From Brugia malayi (lineage: Eukaryota; Nematoda; Chromadorea; Rhabditida; Onchocercidae), in contig NW_025062475.1 of assembly GCF_000002995.4 (NCBI RefSeq), positions 5,956,187-6,020,186 on the forward strand: a stretch of 64,000 bases of DNA, read 5' to 3'. Below the pieces are notes generated by a model. The model searched no databases. It saw nothing but the letters and a program-made list of their open reading frames with translations, and had not been told where the DNA came from. The translations under genes were made by a program, and so were the position numbers. This document shows positions 51,701 to 64,000 of this stretch, piece after piece. Numbering within the stretch: the first letter of the stretch is position 1; each line of letters opens with the position of its first letter.

Positions 51701-52383
51701 GTGCAGGACGGGAAATGCCGGCCCTCTGTGGGTGTCAGATTTGTGTATTTAGGGCACATCACTACTTTGTTATTAAAATTTCTGTCAATCGAAAAGCACT
51801 AAAATGATCCGCCTGTGCTTTTTTTTACCACACGGAAGGTATAGCGCATGCAGTGCGTGGCACTAATTTTTATGTCCTCAGACTTTCCACACGGTAGATT
51901 TAATTTCAACCTTCTTCGAGCTCGACTTCCACTTTATTAGTACACGATAACAGTCGAAGCAAAAGTGTGATGTTTTAAAATATCGAAAAGCAAAGCCTGA
52001 TATTCGTCTGTCATGCAGATAAATCATAAACCGATTAAACATCGCGTTCTAGCAAACTTTATACCTATTGTTCTCCCTGAATGAATGAATTTTATCATTC
52101 AGATAAGACAATACTCATACCACAACAAAATTTTCCCACATTATCATTCGCAAATAACTGTACCGCATACTCAAAAGTTGGAATGAAAGAAATTCATGAA
52201 TTCTACTAGTCAATATAAATTTATGCATCATATTTACTGAGTGGTACAGAAACCACGCCACGCTTGTCAATGGATAAAGTCGCAGTGGAAACAATAAATT
52301 GTTTATTCCATAAAAAAAAAATGGAATTATCCATGACTATATTAACATGATTGATGGTCCAAATACTAATCTTCATTTTAATA
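48057..52383. other. Gene-poor AT-rich stretch
   Basis: No complete gene. At 49343-49401 a TTTCAG acceptor is followed by a short leader, ATG (MSDMTS) and a GTAAGA donor, which looks like a 5' exon on the + strand; no downstream exon was found. The remainder is AT-rich with many short frames. Confidence 0.45.
48721..48773. repeat. (ATT)n microsatellite
   Basis: About 17 uninterrupted ATT units, preceded by a shorter impure TTAT/TTA run from about 48686. Confidence 0.95.
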
Positions 52384-53900
52384 TTACCAGTTGGAATTTT
52401 GTGTTGAAGCACCCCACTCCTGCTGTTGTGCGGCATCCAGTTGCACAGCTCGCTCCGTTTCTTGCGCCCAATCACTTACAGGTTCGACCATGCTGAAGTC
52501 CAGCTTTTTTGCTGGTTCAACACCACCTATTGTTTGATACTGAAATTAAAATACAAAACTCACAAAAAAATTGAGTCAAAATTTTGGAGGAAAAAAGCAT
52601 GACGAGAAAACAGTAAAACAAAAGCATTTCAATAGAATTTTTTGAACCCAACACCTTTTTTACGAACGACTGGATTAAATTAGAAAGGAATAAATAAAGT
52701 AAAAGAAGTAAAAAAAGGAACTAAAAAAAATACCATTCCAATGGATCTTACAACCTCATCAATTTTTGCGACCTCAGGAGGCGGAACCCCAGGCCAAGGC
52801 TCTTTTACTTCACGCGGTTCTGCCAGTTCTTCCTTCTCTTGTTCTTCTGGATTGCGGTAAAAATATAAATCAGGCATGATTTCCTTGTCATCAAGTACAA
52901 ACCCTGTCTGCCGTGTCATCTTTCCCTTAATAAGCAAAACTTCACGAGCCAATAGCCACCACATTAGTCCTATTGATTGCACGCCCTGTAAACACAATCA
53001 TGCAAAGCAGAATATGATGATTAAATTCTTGAAATCTGGAAACATGATATGTTTATATTTCAAAGAAAAGTAAGCAAAAAAAGTTAACGCAGCATCTAAT
53101 ACAAACCTTATTATTGCACGGTATTGCAATATCAATGAATTTTAGAGGTGAGTCAGTATTACAAAAGCTAATTACTGGCACACCAACATACGACGCTTCC
53201 GTTACCGCTTGGTGATCAACCCGAGGATCCGAAACAATCAGCAAACGTGGTTCCTGAAATCGAAAATTAAAATTTTTCACTGTGCTGGAATAAGATTCAC
53301 GCAACCCAAATCTTCCAAGATAAATAAACATTATCGATGACCTTGAACTAAATGAACACTATCAATTTCATTCAATAACTGACTTTAAACTGCTTTTGGA
53401 TTTGATTGGTTAAACAGCCCGGTGTGAAACGTCCAAAAATCGGCGTAGAACCGGTGTGGGCTGCAAATTTGAGCAAAGCACGTTGCGCATATGGACGTGC
53501 CGATACGACACACACATCTCCAGGATTGTCGATGGCAGCAATTGCACGGGCAGCAAGTAATAGTTTTTCCCACGTCTTTCGTAGATGGATGATGTGAATA
53601 CCTGAAAACCATATTTTAAGTAACTTAAAAGATTTCACCAAGCTTCGTTAATTACATGAATAATGGTAGAAGTTTGAAGGCTTAATTGATTACACAGACG
53701 TTAGGTGCTTGCAATAAAACGTGTGTAGCGTAAAATGTTCAAATTATGCACAATAATATAAACAAACCGTCAGCCCTCCTTTTCCATACGTACTGCTCCA
53801 TTTGAAAGTCGCAGTTAGCGGCACCCACATGAGTTTGACATGCCAAAAGTTTTATAGCATCCTCTTCTTTCAAGGCAAACGTTTCTAATCCAGCCGACAT
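52384..53900 (-). CDS. RPSA: 40S ribosomal protein SA (uS2)
   Basis: A structural protein of the small ribosomal subunit, needed for 18S rRNA maturation; vertebrate orthologs are also called the laminin receptor. Exons (minus): 53900-53768, 53601-53384, 53253-53107, 52985-52734, 52539-52384; all in phase, 301 aa. Conserved blocks: [88 protein letters not shown] and [15 protein letters not shown]. The acidic, Trp-containing tail ([23 protein letters not shown]) is typical of the eukaryotic protein. MSAGLETF at 53900 was chosen as start because it matches the family N-terminus and a splice acceptor lies 18 bases upstream; an in-frame ATG further upstream would add residues not seen in the family. 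Head-to-head with HIBCH. Confidence 0.96.
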
Positions 53901-53918
53901 CGTCAAAAATTGCTCCAC

Positions 53919-53921
53919 CTG
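53919..53921 (-). promoter_or_regulatory. Predicted trans-splice (leader) acceptor of RPSA
   Basis: On the minus strand GATGTTGCAG ends 18 bases before the RPSA ATG. No upstream coding exon is needed, so this is a good candidate for spliced-leader addition, as is common in nematode ribosomal protein genes. Confidence 0.4.
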
Positions 53922-54781
53922 CAACATCACGGTAAAACTAGTAACCTTAGCCACCAGTGCCATCCTCGAACCCCGGAAACTACACCAACCAATGCAATGT
54001 TTATTTTTTAGGTTTTTTAGATTTTTGTTATAATGATGTTTTGGTTTTATCCCCTAATGCAACTTTCCATCCCAAACTTAGGAAAGAAAAGGCTCCTATG
54101 TGTTTTGTAGTTTAGCCTATACTTCATTGATTCATTGAGTTAGTTTTTCTCACTTGTAACTCATCGAAGTATCTGACTGATCTGTAGATCACAGACCACC
54201 ATAATTCATCGTCGATATTCACTGAGTTTCTTGTCAGTTAGTGGCTGATGAAGTTTCGACAGACATTTTTGGTATCAACAAGACTGTGAAGCATTGGTTT
54301 TTATCGCACTGCAAAGGTGCATAAGAAACTTCCTTTAATTCTTACTGATCCATTAATCTTCTTTTTTACATCAGTTGCACTGGGTAGCAAAATTAATAGA
54401 TTTTAGGAATTCGAAAGTGAGATAGCAAGCATTGGCTTGGTTACCCTTTGATATTTTTGCAAAAATTGACATAAAGTATCTAAAAGTAAGCACTGTAGCA
54501 TCTTTTTGCGTTTTTGCTTTATTTCGACTAACCTAATGTCAAGTTTTGGATATTTTTCCTTGCAGTGTGTCGAGAGATCTTACTGATTTTTACGGCAGTT
54601 CGATAATAATTAAGGATTCATTTCTAAGAAAGCCTTCGAATAAGAAAAACGAAGATTCCATTTTTCTTCAGTAAGAACGAAGATCCTATTTTTTCTCTTA
54701 AGATTAAAAATTGAACTTATTGCCTTCCAAGCGTTAACTATAGATTTTAATCACTTTCATTCCAGGATTCTCTGCAAGAGA
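53922..54781. promoter_or_regulatory. Shared upstream region of RPSA and HIBCH
   Basis: About 0.86 kb between divergent start codons, so it should hold both promoters. No specific motif is recognised. T-rich pyrimidine segments lie near 54000-54030 and 54657-54705. Confidence 0.45.
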
Positions 54782-57553
54782 ATGGTATTCCGAAGCATAT
54801 TTCAACAGCATTTTCTGCTTATTAGGAGCAAAAGGGTTACTTATGCTTATTTTATTGTATTTCATCTAACTACTTTATAACTATATAACAGTCTAAATGC
54901 ACGAAAAAAAATTATCTTCAAGTGGTCCCGTTTCAAGCTGCTTCTGAAACTGTTCTGATATGCTTCTAGCTTTCTAGAATTGCAGTGACTCTTCTTTCTC
55001 TTTCCAGTTGTTGTCGGGTGGATTTGATGAAATACTGACAAAAAACATAAGCGGCAAGCTAATTGTGACGTTAAATCGACCGAGGACTCTAAATGCATTG
55101 AACATCAGCATGGTGCGCAAATTATATCCGATGCTAAAGGTCTGTTGTAACATTTGTTTAGAAGTGCAATTTGTTGGAGTAGTTCTGTAGTTTTGTATTA
55201 ATTTTTGTGCTCCGTTATTAAAACAGTCTAGCAAATGAAAAAGCAAAGAAGAGTACAGTGATTTCGGTTATTCAAAGAAATTGTGCTGAAATCTATTTGG
55301 ACTCCAACTACTCATCGAGCACATCCTTGCTGTGGAAAGAACAAATTTCTTGATTCTTCGTAGCTTGTCAAAGTCTTATCTGCAGGTTCTGCTGCTGAAA
55401 GACGCATGCTTTTATGGGATTTATTTTCCATGTTCAGAACGGTCATCACTACCTCAACGCCTTTGGGACCTGCAACCCACATGGATCGTCTTGTATACTT
55501 CAGAGTTTCAAGGTGCGGGAATTTGAGTTGAGCAGCTGCAGAATGAATAACTATTTACAATTCCATTCTTATGGTCACAACCTATTTATCATTAGACAGA
55601 GGTAGTGTAGTGATAAACCTTTTTTCAGAAGTGCGACAGTGATTCAAGTGTACCGTTTATATTTGTCAAAGGAACAGGTGGCAAGGCGTTTTGTGCTGGT
55701 GGCGATATTGTTGGTGAGTGTAGCTTTCATTCTAATCATTAATATTTCACTTATTTCTGGTAATTTTGCTTCTATCTGTCACTTAATTAAGTGATGGAAG
55801 CACTTCTAAATTTTTTAAAAATTTTCGTAGCTGTATCACGTTCTGCGCAAGCAAATGATCCATCAAATACGGTGCACAAAGATTTTTTTCGCGAGGAATA
55901 TGTGATGAATTATTTGATCGGTGTCTTAAAGGTACCATATATCGCTGTTATGGATGGTATAACAATGGGAGGAGTAAGTTCGTTATGTCCAAAGATTTTT
56001 CGTTATCGGTGTCATTAATTTGCTAAAATATTGCTCCCATATTTCTTGTTCATTTCACCCCATTTAGTTAACAAGTTTTTCGATTATGCCATTAAAAATA
56101 ATTTTCTAGCTTTATACGTTGACACTGGAAATAAATTGTTTAATACTCAGTAAGTTTAGAGTTAATTTTCTGCTGTTGTCATGTCGTCTCTAAAAATTTA
56201 TTAATTTAATTTTGAAAAACAGCTATTGCTCTAAAATAGGTCCGGCACAGCTAATAGCAGATTTTCATAAATTTGGAGGGTTGTGGTCTTTCTATCCATG
56301 GAAAGTACAGGATAGCAACAGAACGAACAATGTTAACAATGCCTGAAACTTCTATTGGTTTCTTTCCTGATGTCGGAGGTACCATAATTTTTCCGTTTTA
56401 TTATCACATATTTTATTCCTTTTCTTTTTATAATGTTCGGTTCTCGAAACAGCAATATATTTGATATTTTCAGGGACTTTTTTCTTGTCACGATTACCAT
56501 ACAATTTGGGTCAGTTCATGGCTCTTACAGGATATCGACTGATAGGCGCCGATGCTTATCATATGGGTCTCGCTACTCATTTCGTAAGCTTTGATGGTAT
56601 TCGGATTTGCACTATGATCAATATAATTATGATGAAATTTAATTTTCACTTATTGGATTTCTTTTAGAACCTCGACTCTCAAACAGCAATCACACTTTAT
56701 GGACTTTTTCAAAAAGTCGTATTTCTTTGGTAAACTTAGGGATTTAATTCACTTCAATTTTTAGGTTCCATCAGAAAAACTGAAGAATCTTGAAGACGAA
56801 CTGCTCAGGACGGATAATAAATTGCTTTCTGCAGAAAAGATAGATTATATTTTGAATAAATACCACATGAAGGAAAGTGAAATACCCAAGTTTGGTCTTG
56901 AAAAACGGCTCGCACAAATTAATTATTTATTTAGCGGGAGTACAGTCGAATCGGTTTTCAAAAAACTGCGAAACAATAATGATGATTTCGGCAACAAACT
57001 ATTCAATATTCTTAGCACAAAGGTTTTTTTTTTAGCGCTTTATTAAGTTGTTTAAATTTAAGGGACAGCTGAAATAGCACCACTATCTTAGAAGAGTACA
57101 AACAAAGATAATTATTTGCATTTGTGGATGAATAATTCAGAGCCCAACATCACTGAAAGTAACTTTTCGGCAATTGCAAATTGGTTTGAAGATGCAATTT
57201 CCTGAAGTTTTTACAATGGAATATCGTCTTTCTCAACGTTTCATGAAAAGCCATGACTTTCATGAGGGTTGCAGAGCAAGTACTTTTTTTAATTTTCTAA
57301 AAATTATGACAAATTTTTTAGAAGATGAAAGTTATAAGTCAACTTAAAGGTCCAAACTTTTTTCCAGGTTGTAATATGGATTGTGTATTGCTTTGTTTTT
57401 CTTTGTAAGCAAATTTCAGTTCTTATCAATAAGGATCAAAAACCGGTGTGGAAGCCTGCTAGTATAGAAGAAGTTACGGATGAAATGATGGATGAGTACT
57501 TTGCTCCTCTTCATGAGGATGAAGAATTGATTATTAAGGAATTTGAAACTTAA
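54782..57553 (+). CDS. HIBCH: 3-hydroxyisobutyryl-CoA hydrolase, mitochondrial
   Basis: Hydrolyses 3-hydroxyisobutyryl-CoA in valine breakdown, in the mitochondrial matrix. Exons: 54782-54835, 55008-55139, 55629-55713, 55831-55973, 56279-56378, 56474-56583, 56765-57022, 57141-57279, 57420-57553; all in phase, 384 aa, close to the 386 aa of the human enzyme. The N-terminus ([18 protein letters not shown]) has the basic, amphipathic character of a mitochondrial targeting peptide. The crotonase fold shows [12 protein letters not shown], the oxyanion-hole segments [11 protein letters not shown] and [16 protein letters not shown], and the catalytic block [14 protein letters not shown]. The C-terminal part ([21 protein letters not shown]) is the HIBCH-specific region that separates it from enoyl-CoA hydratases. 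The acceptor at 56278 (TTTGGAG) is atypical, but the frame requires it. Confidence 0.95.
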
Positions 57554-59526
57554 AATTTAATTTGTAGAACTGTTATATTCTTTAACATTTTTTTTTTTTT
57601 TTTTTGCAACTTTTACAGATAAGACATTATTTAGGTCAAACATTTGTGAGGATTTGTTCCTAGAACTATAGCATTTTTTCATTTAGAAGCGAGTTTTTAA
57701 CAGATTTCGCACTTTGTATTCTATTTAAATTAGTTAGAAACATTATTTAAATTGATAAGGTGGTTTTGCATGTTTGTTGACTGCAGTATGTTCTCTGTCT
57801 GGTCCATACATGAAAAGGTATTAAAACCGTAATTATTTTTTAACGTCACGATCCGTAGACGGATGGTCGACTTCATAGTAATCCATAGTTTCCACTTAGA
57901 ATAATTAAAAAAAAAATTAAAAAAAAAAAATCCATAGTTTCCACTTAGAATAAATTAGAATAATTAATCTGCATCATTCGCTGTCTTTCATATAGTGGGG
58001 TACTGTTTTTGCAGTAACTTCCAATTCTTCAGAAATATAATCCCTTCATTTTTATTGAATTTGAATCATAATGATTATATTGTGATTTTGTGACATTACT
58101 ATCGATCGGGTGTGTCCACCAAATAATAGGGAAGCTTTCCCTTCAGAATTTGAGAGATCTCTTTATTTTCATACTATTGATATTTCATTTTTGTGATATT
58201 GCCAAGTTGTCGTAAGTTTCGTTAATATTCAACTGTTCAGGAGGCTTTAGGATGTGTTAGAATGAATTCACACGGCAGAGTATGGTTAGACTTGAGGACT
58301 CTTGTTCGTAAATTTTTGTAGCTAACAAAAGCATAGTTTTTTCTTTTTTTTTCTAAATCTCAGTGCGATATTCTACCTATGGGTATAAAACATAATTATT
58401 GTGCTTAGCAATTCTTATATACATAAACATTTCTTTTACAACAAAAAAGTCAAATACTAATAAGATAAAGTGCTACTTTGGAACAATTGAAGAGTTCTTT
58501 GTACTCGACCTTCTCCAATGAATAAATGAGGAGCGTGGTCGGCTTCGCATAAATAAGCGGAAGGGCATGCAGAAATTATAACATTGAGGAAGCTATAGAG
58601 AACACATAGGGGGCGTGTCTCAAAAAATTTTTCTAATCTAACAAAAATCAAGAGATGAAAAGCGCAACCTGTACAGAACTGAAGTGGAAATTGACTTCAT
58701 GAATAACACATAAAACCTAGTTGGCCGCACACAGAGAGGCAACTTCAGACCTTGCTGACACGCTTTTAAACGAAAATTAGGGTAAATAGAAGTGGAAACT
58801 AAATATTTCGTATTTAATATCACCCAGATAAACATTTTTCAATCTAAGTAATTTATTTCATAACCGTTTGGTTTTCATATTTAGAATATTATATAAAATA
58901 CTTACAAATAGAGATGCCCAAAGAGAAAAATATCTTTACAAGAAACTGACTAATCACGGCGAGGATCTTATGTGAAGACCCATCGTGATTATGTTATTCA
59001 CTGGGAAATATTCTTCAGAACATAAAATTGCATGAAAAATCAGTCAAAAGAATCAACAAATGCAGTAAAAACAAATGAACGAGGAAAAGTGGTTTTAGGT
59101 AAGGATTTCACAAAACAATAGAAGCGTTAGAAGGACTGTTCCGTCTTCATTATTTTTATAAAACAGACAATCACCGTATTGTAAATCAAAAAAAAATATC
59201 AAAAACAGACATAGTACATTAAATTATTATCCCATCAGAAATGTAATTTAAGAAATCATGAAAGCTAGTGTAATAATCCCGCATAATTACTACATGAAAC
59301 ATTCACTACAAAAGGACGCTTTTATACAAGCTAATACAAGACGTGATTGATAATTAAGCTTCTAAAGGTGTTTTGGCACTTAAATGACCAAAAGACAAGT
59401 TAAAGTAAGGAAATGTTATCACGTAAGTAGGACTTGTTTTAATTTACAGTACTTAGTATTCAATTTCAATATCACACTGAGGTTTAAGGAGAGAAAAATA
59501 AATGTCTGAACTGCTAAGCCGTATCA
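57554..59526. other. Between convergent HIBCH and PP2C genes
   Basis: 3' UTRs and AT-rich spacer. No gene supported. A T-run follows the HIBCH stop (about 57589-57605). It contains the short duplication at 57881-57953. Confidence 0.6.
57881..57953. repeat. 24-bp direct duplication around an A-rich insert
   Basis: ATCCATAGTTTCCACTTAGA plus ATAA occurs at 57881-57904 and again at 57930-57953, separated by about 25 bases of almost pure A with two T pairs. This resembles a target-site duplication flanking a poly(A) insertion. Confidence 0.8.
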
Positions 59527-62383
59527 TCAGCTCACTGAATTTTCATTAGCCGAATTCGTCTTATCCAGATGAATGACGAACTGTTGTGTAGACTTCACGC
59601 TTTCAGAACAATCCTGCTCATTCGTTACTACAATATTCATCGTGTCTTGTTGTGGCGCGAGCATCTCCTGAAATTGCCAGGAAAATGGAGCCGACCATAA
59701 CGAACCAAAAAAGTGAATATGAAGAAATTTTTAATGGGCTTAATTACAACTACTAGAACATTAAGAGTTAAGACGGATCATCAGAAACTTGACGGAATAT
59801 CATATATTCCAAAACACAGCGTTTCTATCTTAATTGTGCAGACCATTATGCTAATATGTTACCTCAGGAATAAACATAAGCACTCACTAGTCACGATAAG
59901 AGAACATCAGTCAGCAAAAATAAGATTAACATAATAAGAATAAGAAATCAGAAAATGAAGAACCTAAAAAAAATTTTTTAAATAGGACCTAAAAGTTATA
60001 GAACTAATAAACCTAATAAATTCTTAATACACTTCTATAACTCAAAAAAGAAAAAGTGAACTAAATGCATTAGGAATCAAAACTGTTACCTCATTCGATT
60101 CAATTGCAACAGGAGATGGTTGTGGAGTGACATATGTTTCACTCTCCACACTGGCTGCATCACCACCCGCAGAACCAACAGGCTTTCGTGAACAACGGGC
60201 TATATATGCTTCTGGTGTGTCTTCTTGTAACAAACAAACCAAAACTGCTGTCATGTTATCGCATCCAAGACCTCCCATTTGACAGTCTGGTGCTAAACAC
60301 CTCGAAAGAAGTTTTTCACAAATCTAAAAATCATAAGATAATCAAATTACATTAAATTGTAGTAATGTGAAAAGAAACCAAAGAAAATACAAGCCTTCCA
60401 AAGTCTCGTTAAACTTACAAACAATATTACTAAAAGCAATCAACTTCTGCATGAATGCAGTAAATAACTCCTTTCGACTATCATAAAAGACGATCATTCA
60501 TTTGGATATTAAAGAAATATAATTAAATATAATTGAAGAAAAGTGAAAGAAATATAACTGAAGAAAAAGATAACTAGAGACAAATAATATAAGATATAAA
60601 AGCTCTACACATACATGTAGAATTAAAGGCCATTTGCATTCGGACTTTTTTCTTTGACATATGAATCGAAATGTTATAAGATTTGAATATTAAGAAACAT
60701 AACAAACACTATCGTTGCCAGTGCTGCTTCACTAATAACATGTAGCCTGATCATTATATTAACAGAAGTAGAACACTAAGAATGCGGAAAAAAACTATAT
60801 GAAATAGAGGAAAAGAAAAAGGGAGTGAGAAAAAAATGAGAATAAAAAAAACTTCAGCAATTTTTTCCAGTGCTGGTTTTGATATCGAAATTTTTATGGG
60901 ATAAGATAAAAAAAATGACTTACTGCTTCAGGTTCACAACCAGCAGCCAGTTTATCTCTGCAAAACTCTACAACTTCTTGGTTTGACATGACATCCCAAA
61001 TCCCATCACAAGCCAATATAATAAATTCATGATCATATGTCAAATCACACACCGTAACATCAGGGCATGCTTAAAACATAAGTTTTGAGAACTGTATATA
61101 TATTTTAAAAAGCTAACTTTTGAAACAGATGGTGGAACTTTACTTACACTTTATCTATCCATTTTTAAAAAGCTTTGCTGGAAAAAAATCACAATTAATT
61201 GAAACAATTATTTAAAAAGATTCCGATGATTAAAATCAAATTGTCGTACAAAAATTAACAAACGTACCAGTCACAATTTGCTCTTCCGCAGATTTATGAT
61301 CGTTTTTTTTAAATGCAAAATCACCCAAAGCCCTAGATAACGCCAAATTACCGTTTACACGGTCAAATTCAACCCAACCACCAGCAGCGACTATTCGCCT
61401 CGCTTCGTTCTCATTAGCTGGCTTATGGTCAAAGCTTAGTGGATATGCAACACCACTAACACATGCCACAGCTCTTGAATCACCCACATTACCTGCAATG
61501 CTATGTCTTTTTAACTCTCTAAAAATGAAACATTACAAAAGAGGCATCAACAACTGCTATCCTTTTGAATTTGGAATTTGTATCAAAAAATAAAAGGACC
61601 CTCACAAATTGAAGACACTGGAAGAACTGAATAACAACAAAACTTTCATATGATATTAATGGCAATTCTAATTAACTTACCACAATAAATTTTCTTGTTT
61701 TTAATCAGAACAACTACTGCGGTTGTACCTGACATATCATCCCGCATTTCATCGTCGTTTCGCATTTTCTCATCCAAAGCCAAAAAACCTTGTTTTATCG
61801 CCTCTTCTATGTTCCCCTCTACTGTAAAATACTCAAACTGTAGCATAATATTATGTCTATGTAGAAGAAAAAGTATATTAGGAAGACAAATTAGAAGCAC
61901 TGGATCCTTTACAAAAAGTTTCATGCTCTAAAATAGAGTTTTAATAAAAGATCAAGAGATTTGAACCAGAATGAGACGACTGCAAATGTGTATTTCCATT
62001 CCATTCATACCTAACAACTGACCATAATGTGCGTTAGTGGCGATAAGTTTATGAAGGTGAATGCCGGCATATTGTGATACTCTGGCACCACCGTGACCAT
62101 CGTAAACTGCAAAAAAAGCTGCTTGAGTATCGTCTGGTATGGCAAGCAGATGAATATGAGCATCTTCCATATCTGCAAAATTTAATCCGCTGCTAAATTT
62201 AGCTTTAAAAAAGATCGGTAGACGACGACAAACGAACATTTATTTTATTAATTGCAAGTCAAATTTGGATAAAAACTTACTGATTCTCCATCCTTGCATG
62301 CATGAGCTACCTATTTTATAGGACAGATTAGCGCAGGAGGCAGTTTCCTTTGTTGTCACAGGTTCACTCAATGTCTGGCCCAT
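59527..62383 (-). CDS. PP2C (PPM) family serine/threonine phosphatase, myristoylatable
   Basis: Metal-dependent Ser/Thr phosphatase. Exons (minus): 62383-62281, 62172-62011, 61821-61681, 61492-61268, 61069-60924, 60323-60090, 59667-59527; all in phase, 383 aa. The start MGQTLSEP has Gly2 and Ser6, the N-myristoylation pattern of PPM1G/PPM1A-like enzymes, so membrane attachment is likely. Metal-binding residues are present: Glu and Asp in NMEDAH, DGHGG, ACDGIWDV and GCDNMTAVLV. Other PP2C motifs are SGTTAVVVLI, GNVGDSRAV, FDHKP and GGWVEFDRVNGNLALSRALGD. The tail after the catalytic domain (about 90 residues, EMLAPQQDT to ENSVS) is acidic and Ser/Thr-rich. In nematodes the closest named gene I recall is ppm-2; that assignment is inference. 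The acceptor at 61070-61072 is TTTTAAG. Confidence 0.93.
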
Positions 62384-64000
62384 TATTATATCTGCAAATA
62401 TTCAACTGGTCTAAATTAAAAAATGGAGATAAATGGATTTGAACCAACAAAATCAGAAAATTCCGCTTATCTTCTACTTTAAATATCATTCTAACGATAG
62501 ACCACCTTTGAACAAATAGATCGAGGTCTCAAAACACCTCAAACATTCTCAAACAGCTCACCGATTATTGAGCTGTTCCTAAATGTAACATCTGCAATGA
62601 TATGTATTTATGACAGGTTTTGCGACAGTATGAATGATTGTGTGGTAGCACGGTAAAGTGAGATACTACAGCTTCATAACAGCAAGATAAAAGAAGGACA
62701 GATACAGAAGCAGTCTGGGTCCGTATACCTGAACATAGTTCACAGCAATTATCACTACTTACATAACGTCCACTGAATGACGAACTCAACCGAAGTTTCT
62801 CGTGCTTCCTACTATGAAACCAATTATGAACCAATCCAATCGTAAGCTTGAAGCCAGCACGCTGCTAGCTTTTAGTAAATTTAAAATGGATTAACCAAGA
62901 AAAGGATATATTTTAATCCACGAAAGAAGTTGACGCTGCCTTGTGATAATCAAAAATCGGTGTATGTCCAAATGAATGTCATTTGGTGATCTTCGAAATC
63001 ACCTTATCCAACAAGATTTCCACCCTGATCAATGAAGAGTGCGCAGCTCCGTACCTCTCTAACGTTCCATCAATAGCCTTCATCATCCCTATCGGAAGTA
63101 TTAGCCAGAAAAATGTATGAATGTACACAGAGTAGATGCATACCCTCCCCTTCAAATAGTATTGACGACTAATAGGAGCGTTCTACAAGTTCTACAATTC
63201 TTATCTTAAAAAAAGAAACTGCAATGCAATTCTGTTGGACTAAATTTATTGCTCCATCATGTTTTACAACGCGATTTTTCCCTGAAGTCAACTTACAAAA
63301 CAAGATCGCAATGACGCAAAGCACAGTGACCGATTTAGATTCATGCACCAAAGACAGAGATGGAAGTGAGAAGATTTTAGAGATCGGATAGAATCGTACA
63401 ACTGATAGACATTTCTTAAAAATGACTCTACACAAGTAACGAATATATTAGTCAATTTATGCACAAAATGAGTTAATGAGATCCTTCAGTAATAATGAGT
63501 TAATGATAAACGAAGATCAGGCACATATTTCAGCTGAGAGTCTTGAGAACGAATACAAAGAAAATGATCCATAAAGATTGAAAAATTTTTTCTATCACTT
63601 AAATAATATATGCAAAGCCTAATGAATTTCCAGCAATTCAAACTATTCATTTTACTTCAAAGGGCTAAGTAATATGCAAAATAGAATTACTAGTAGAAGT
63701 TCAATAGTCAGAATCAAAAAGTTATATCAAACATTGAGAGTTTCGATCAGCTCTGCTTTCCAACAGCTGAATTACGATTCCCACAACGTACAGCAGAATT
63801 ATTTCGTGTACGGACAACATTCAAGCACAGTCCTTTTGTTGCTTCACATCTGCGTCGTTGTGTTGCACTGAATATGAATTCCATGAATCAAGTGAATTAA
63901 ACAAAAATGAAATGTATATAAGTAAGGTAAATGTGTAAAATCTCTCTCAAGTTTTGTGCTATTAGTAATAATTTTACTACAAATGAATATAAAATTATTT
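62384..64000. other. Upstream of the PP2C gene, right edge of window
   Basis: PP2C 5' flank and intergenic DNA. Short frames only; none has convincing splice sites or family similarity. A gene starting beyond 64000 cannot be excluded. Confidence 0.5.

Noticed and set aside
61940..62440. GGTTCAAATC-like strings suggesting a tRNA T-arm
   Set aside because: No acceptor, D-arm or anticodon stem can be built around them; no tRNA gene was found in the window.
1..64000. CRISPR arrays, bacterial promoters, ribosome binding sites
   Set aside because: Spliced eukaryotic genes throughout; no regularly spaced repeats of that kind.

Overview
The window is animal nuclear DNA. It is AT-rich, with short spliced exons, GT-AG introns that are mostly 60-700 bases long, strong TTTCAG-type acceptors and many poly-T tracts. 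Together with the protein content (a DARS1 with a long lysine-rich leader, an ANKS6-like protein of the kind used in moulting), this suggests a nematode, most likely a spirurid or filarial one. That assignment is inference; no species-diagnostic marker was found. Exon models were built by hand from reading-frame phase, splice sites and remembered family conservation. Almost every exon junction proposed here keeps phase.

Layout. Bases 121-9143 (+) carry the 3' half of CNOT1, the CCR4-NOT scaffold, in 25 exons. Bases 11065-12994 (+) encode an unrecognised protein built of tandem RING-like cysteine modules. It is bracketed by two copies of a 110-bp repeat and followed by a 0.5-kb purine-only tract. 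Bases 13.6-23.8 kb are gene-poor, with one possible small proline-rich gene (18156-18790) and decayed coding-looking sequence. Bases 23789-28307 (-) encode an ankyrin-repeat/SAM protein of the ANKS6 type, head-to-head with a bHLH transcription factor (29309-30584, +). Bases 32519-33832 (+) encode a stand-alone P2X7-type intracellular zinc ('ballast') domain without channel segments. Bases 34650-38099 (-) encode cytosolic aspartyl-tRNA synthetase, which contains a decayed in-frame tandem exon duplication. The last two genes lie between two copies, identical by eye, of a 576-bp direct repeat.

Bases 40051-46032 (-) encode a large (about 1280 aa) unrecognised protein with a helical N-terminus and a long low-order tail. 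Bases 47583-48056 (-) may encode a 92-aa basic protein. Bases 48-52.4 kb are AT-rich without clear genes. The right end holds three housekeeping genes: ribosomal protein SA/uS2 (52384-53900, -), mitochondrial 3-hydroxyisobutyryl-CoA hydrolase HIBCH (54782-57553, +, divergent from RPSA) and a myristoylatable PP2C phosphatase (59527-62383, -).

The genes share no pathway and none is packed closely enough to look like an operon. The most interesting items are the stand-alone P2X7 ballast-domain gene, the tandem RING-like gene, the in-frame fossil exon in DARS1, and the repeat pairs that bracket whole genes.
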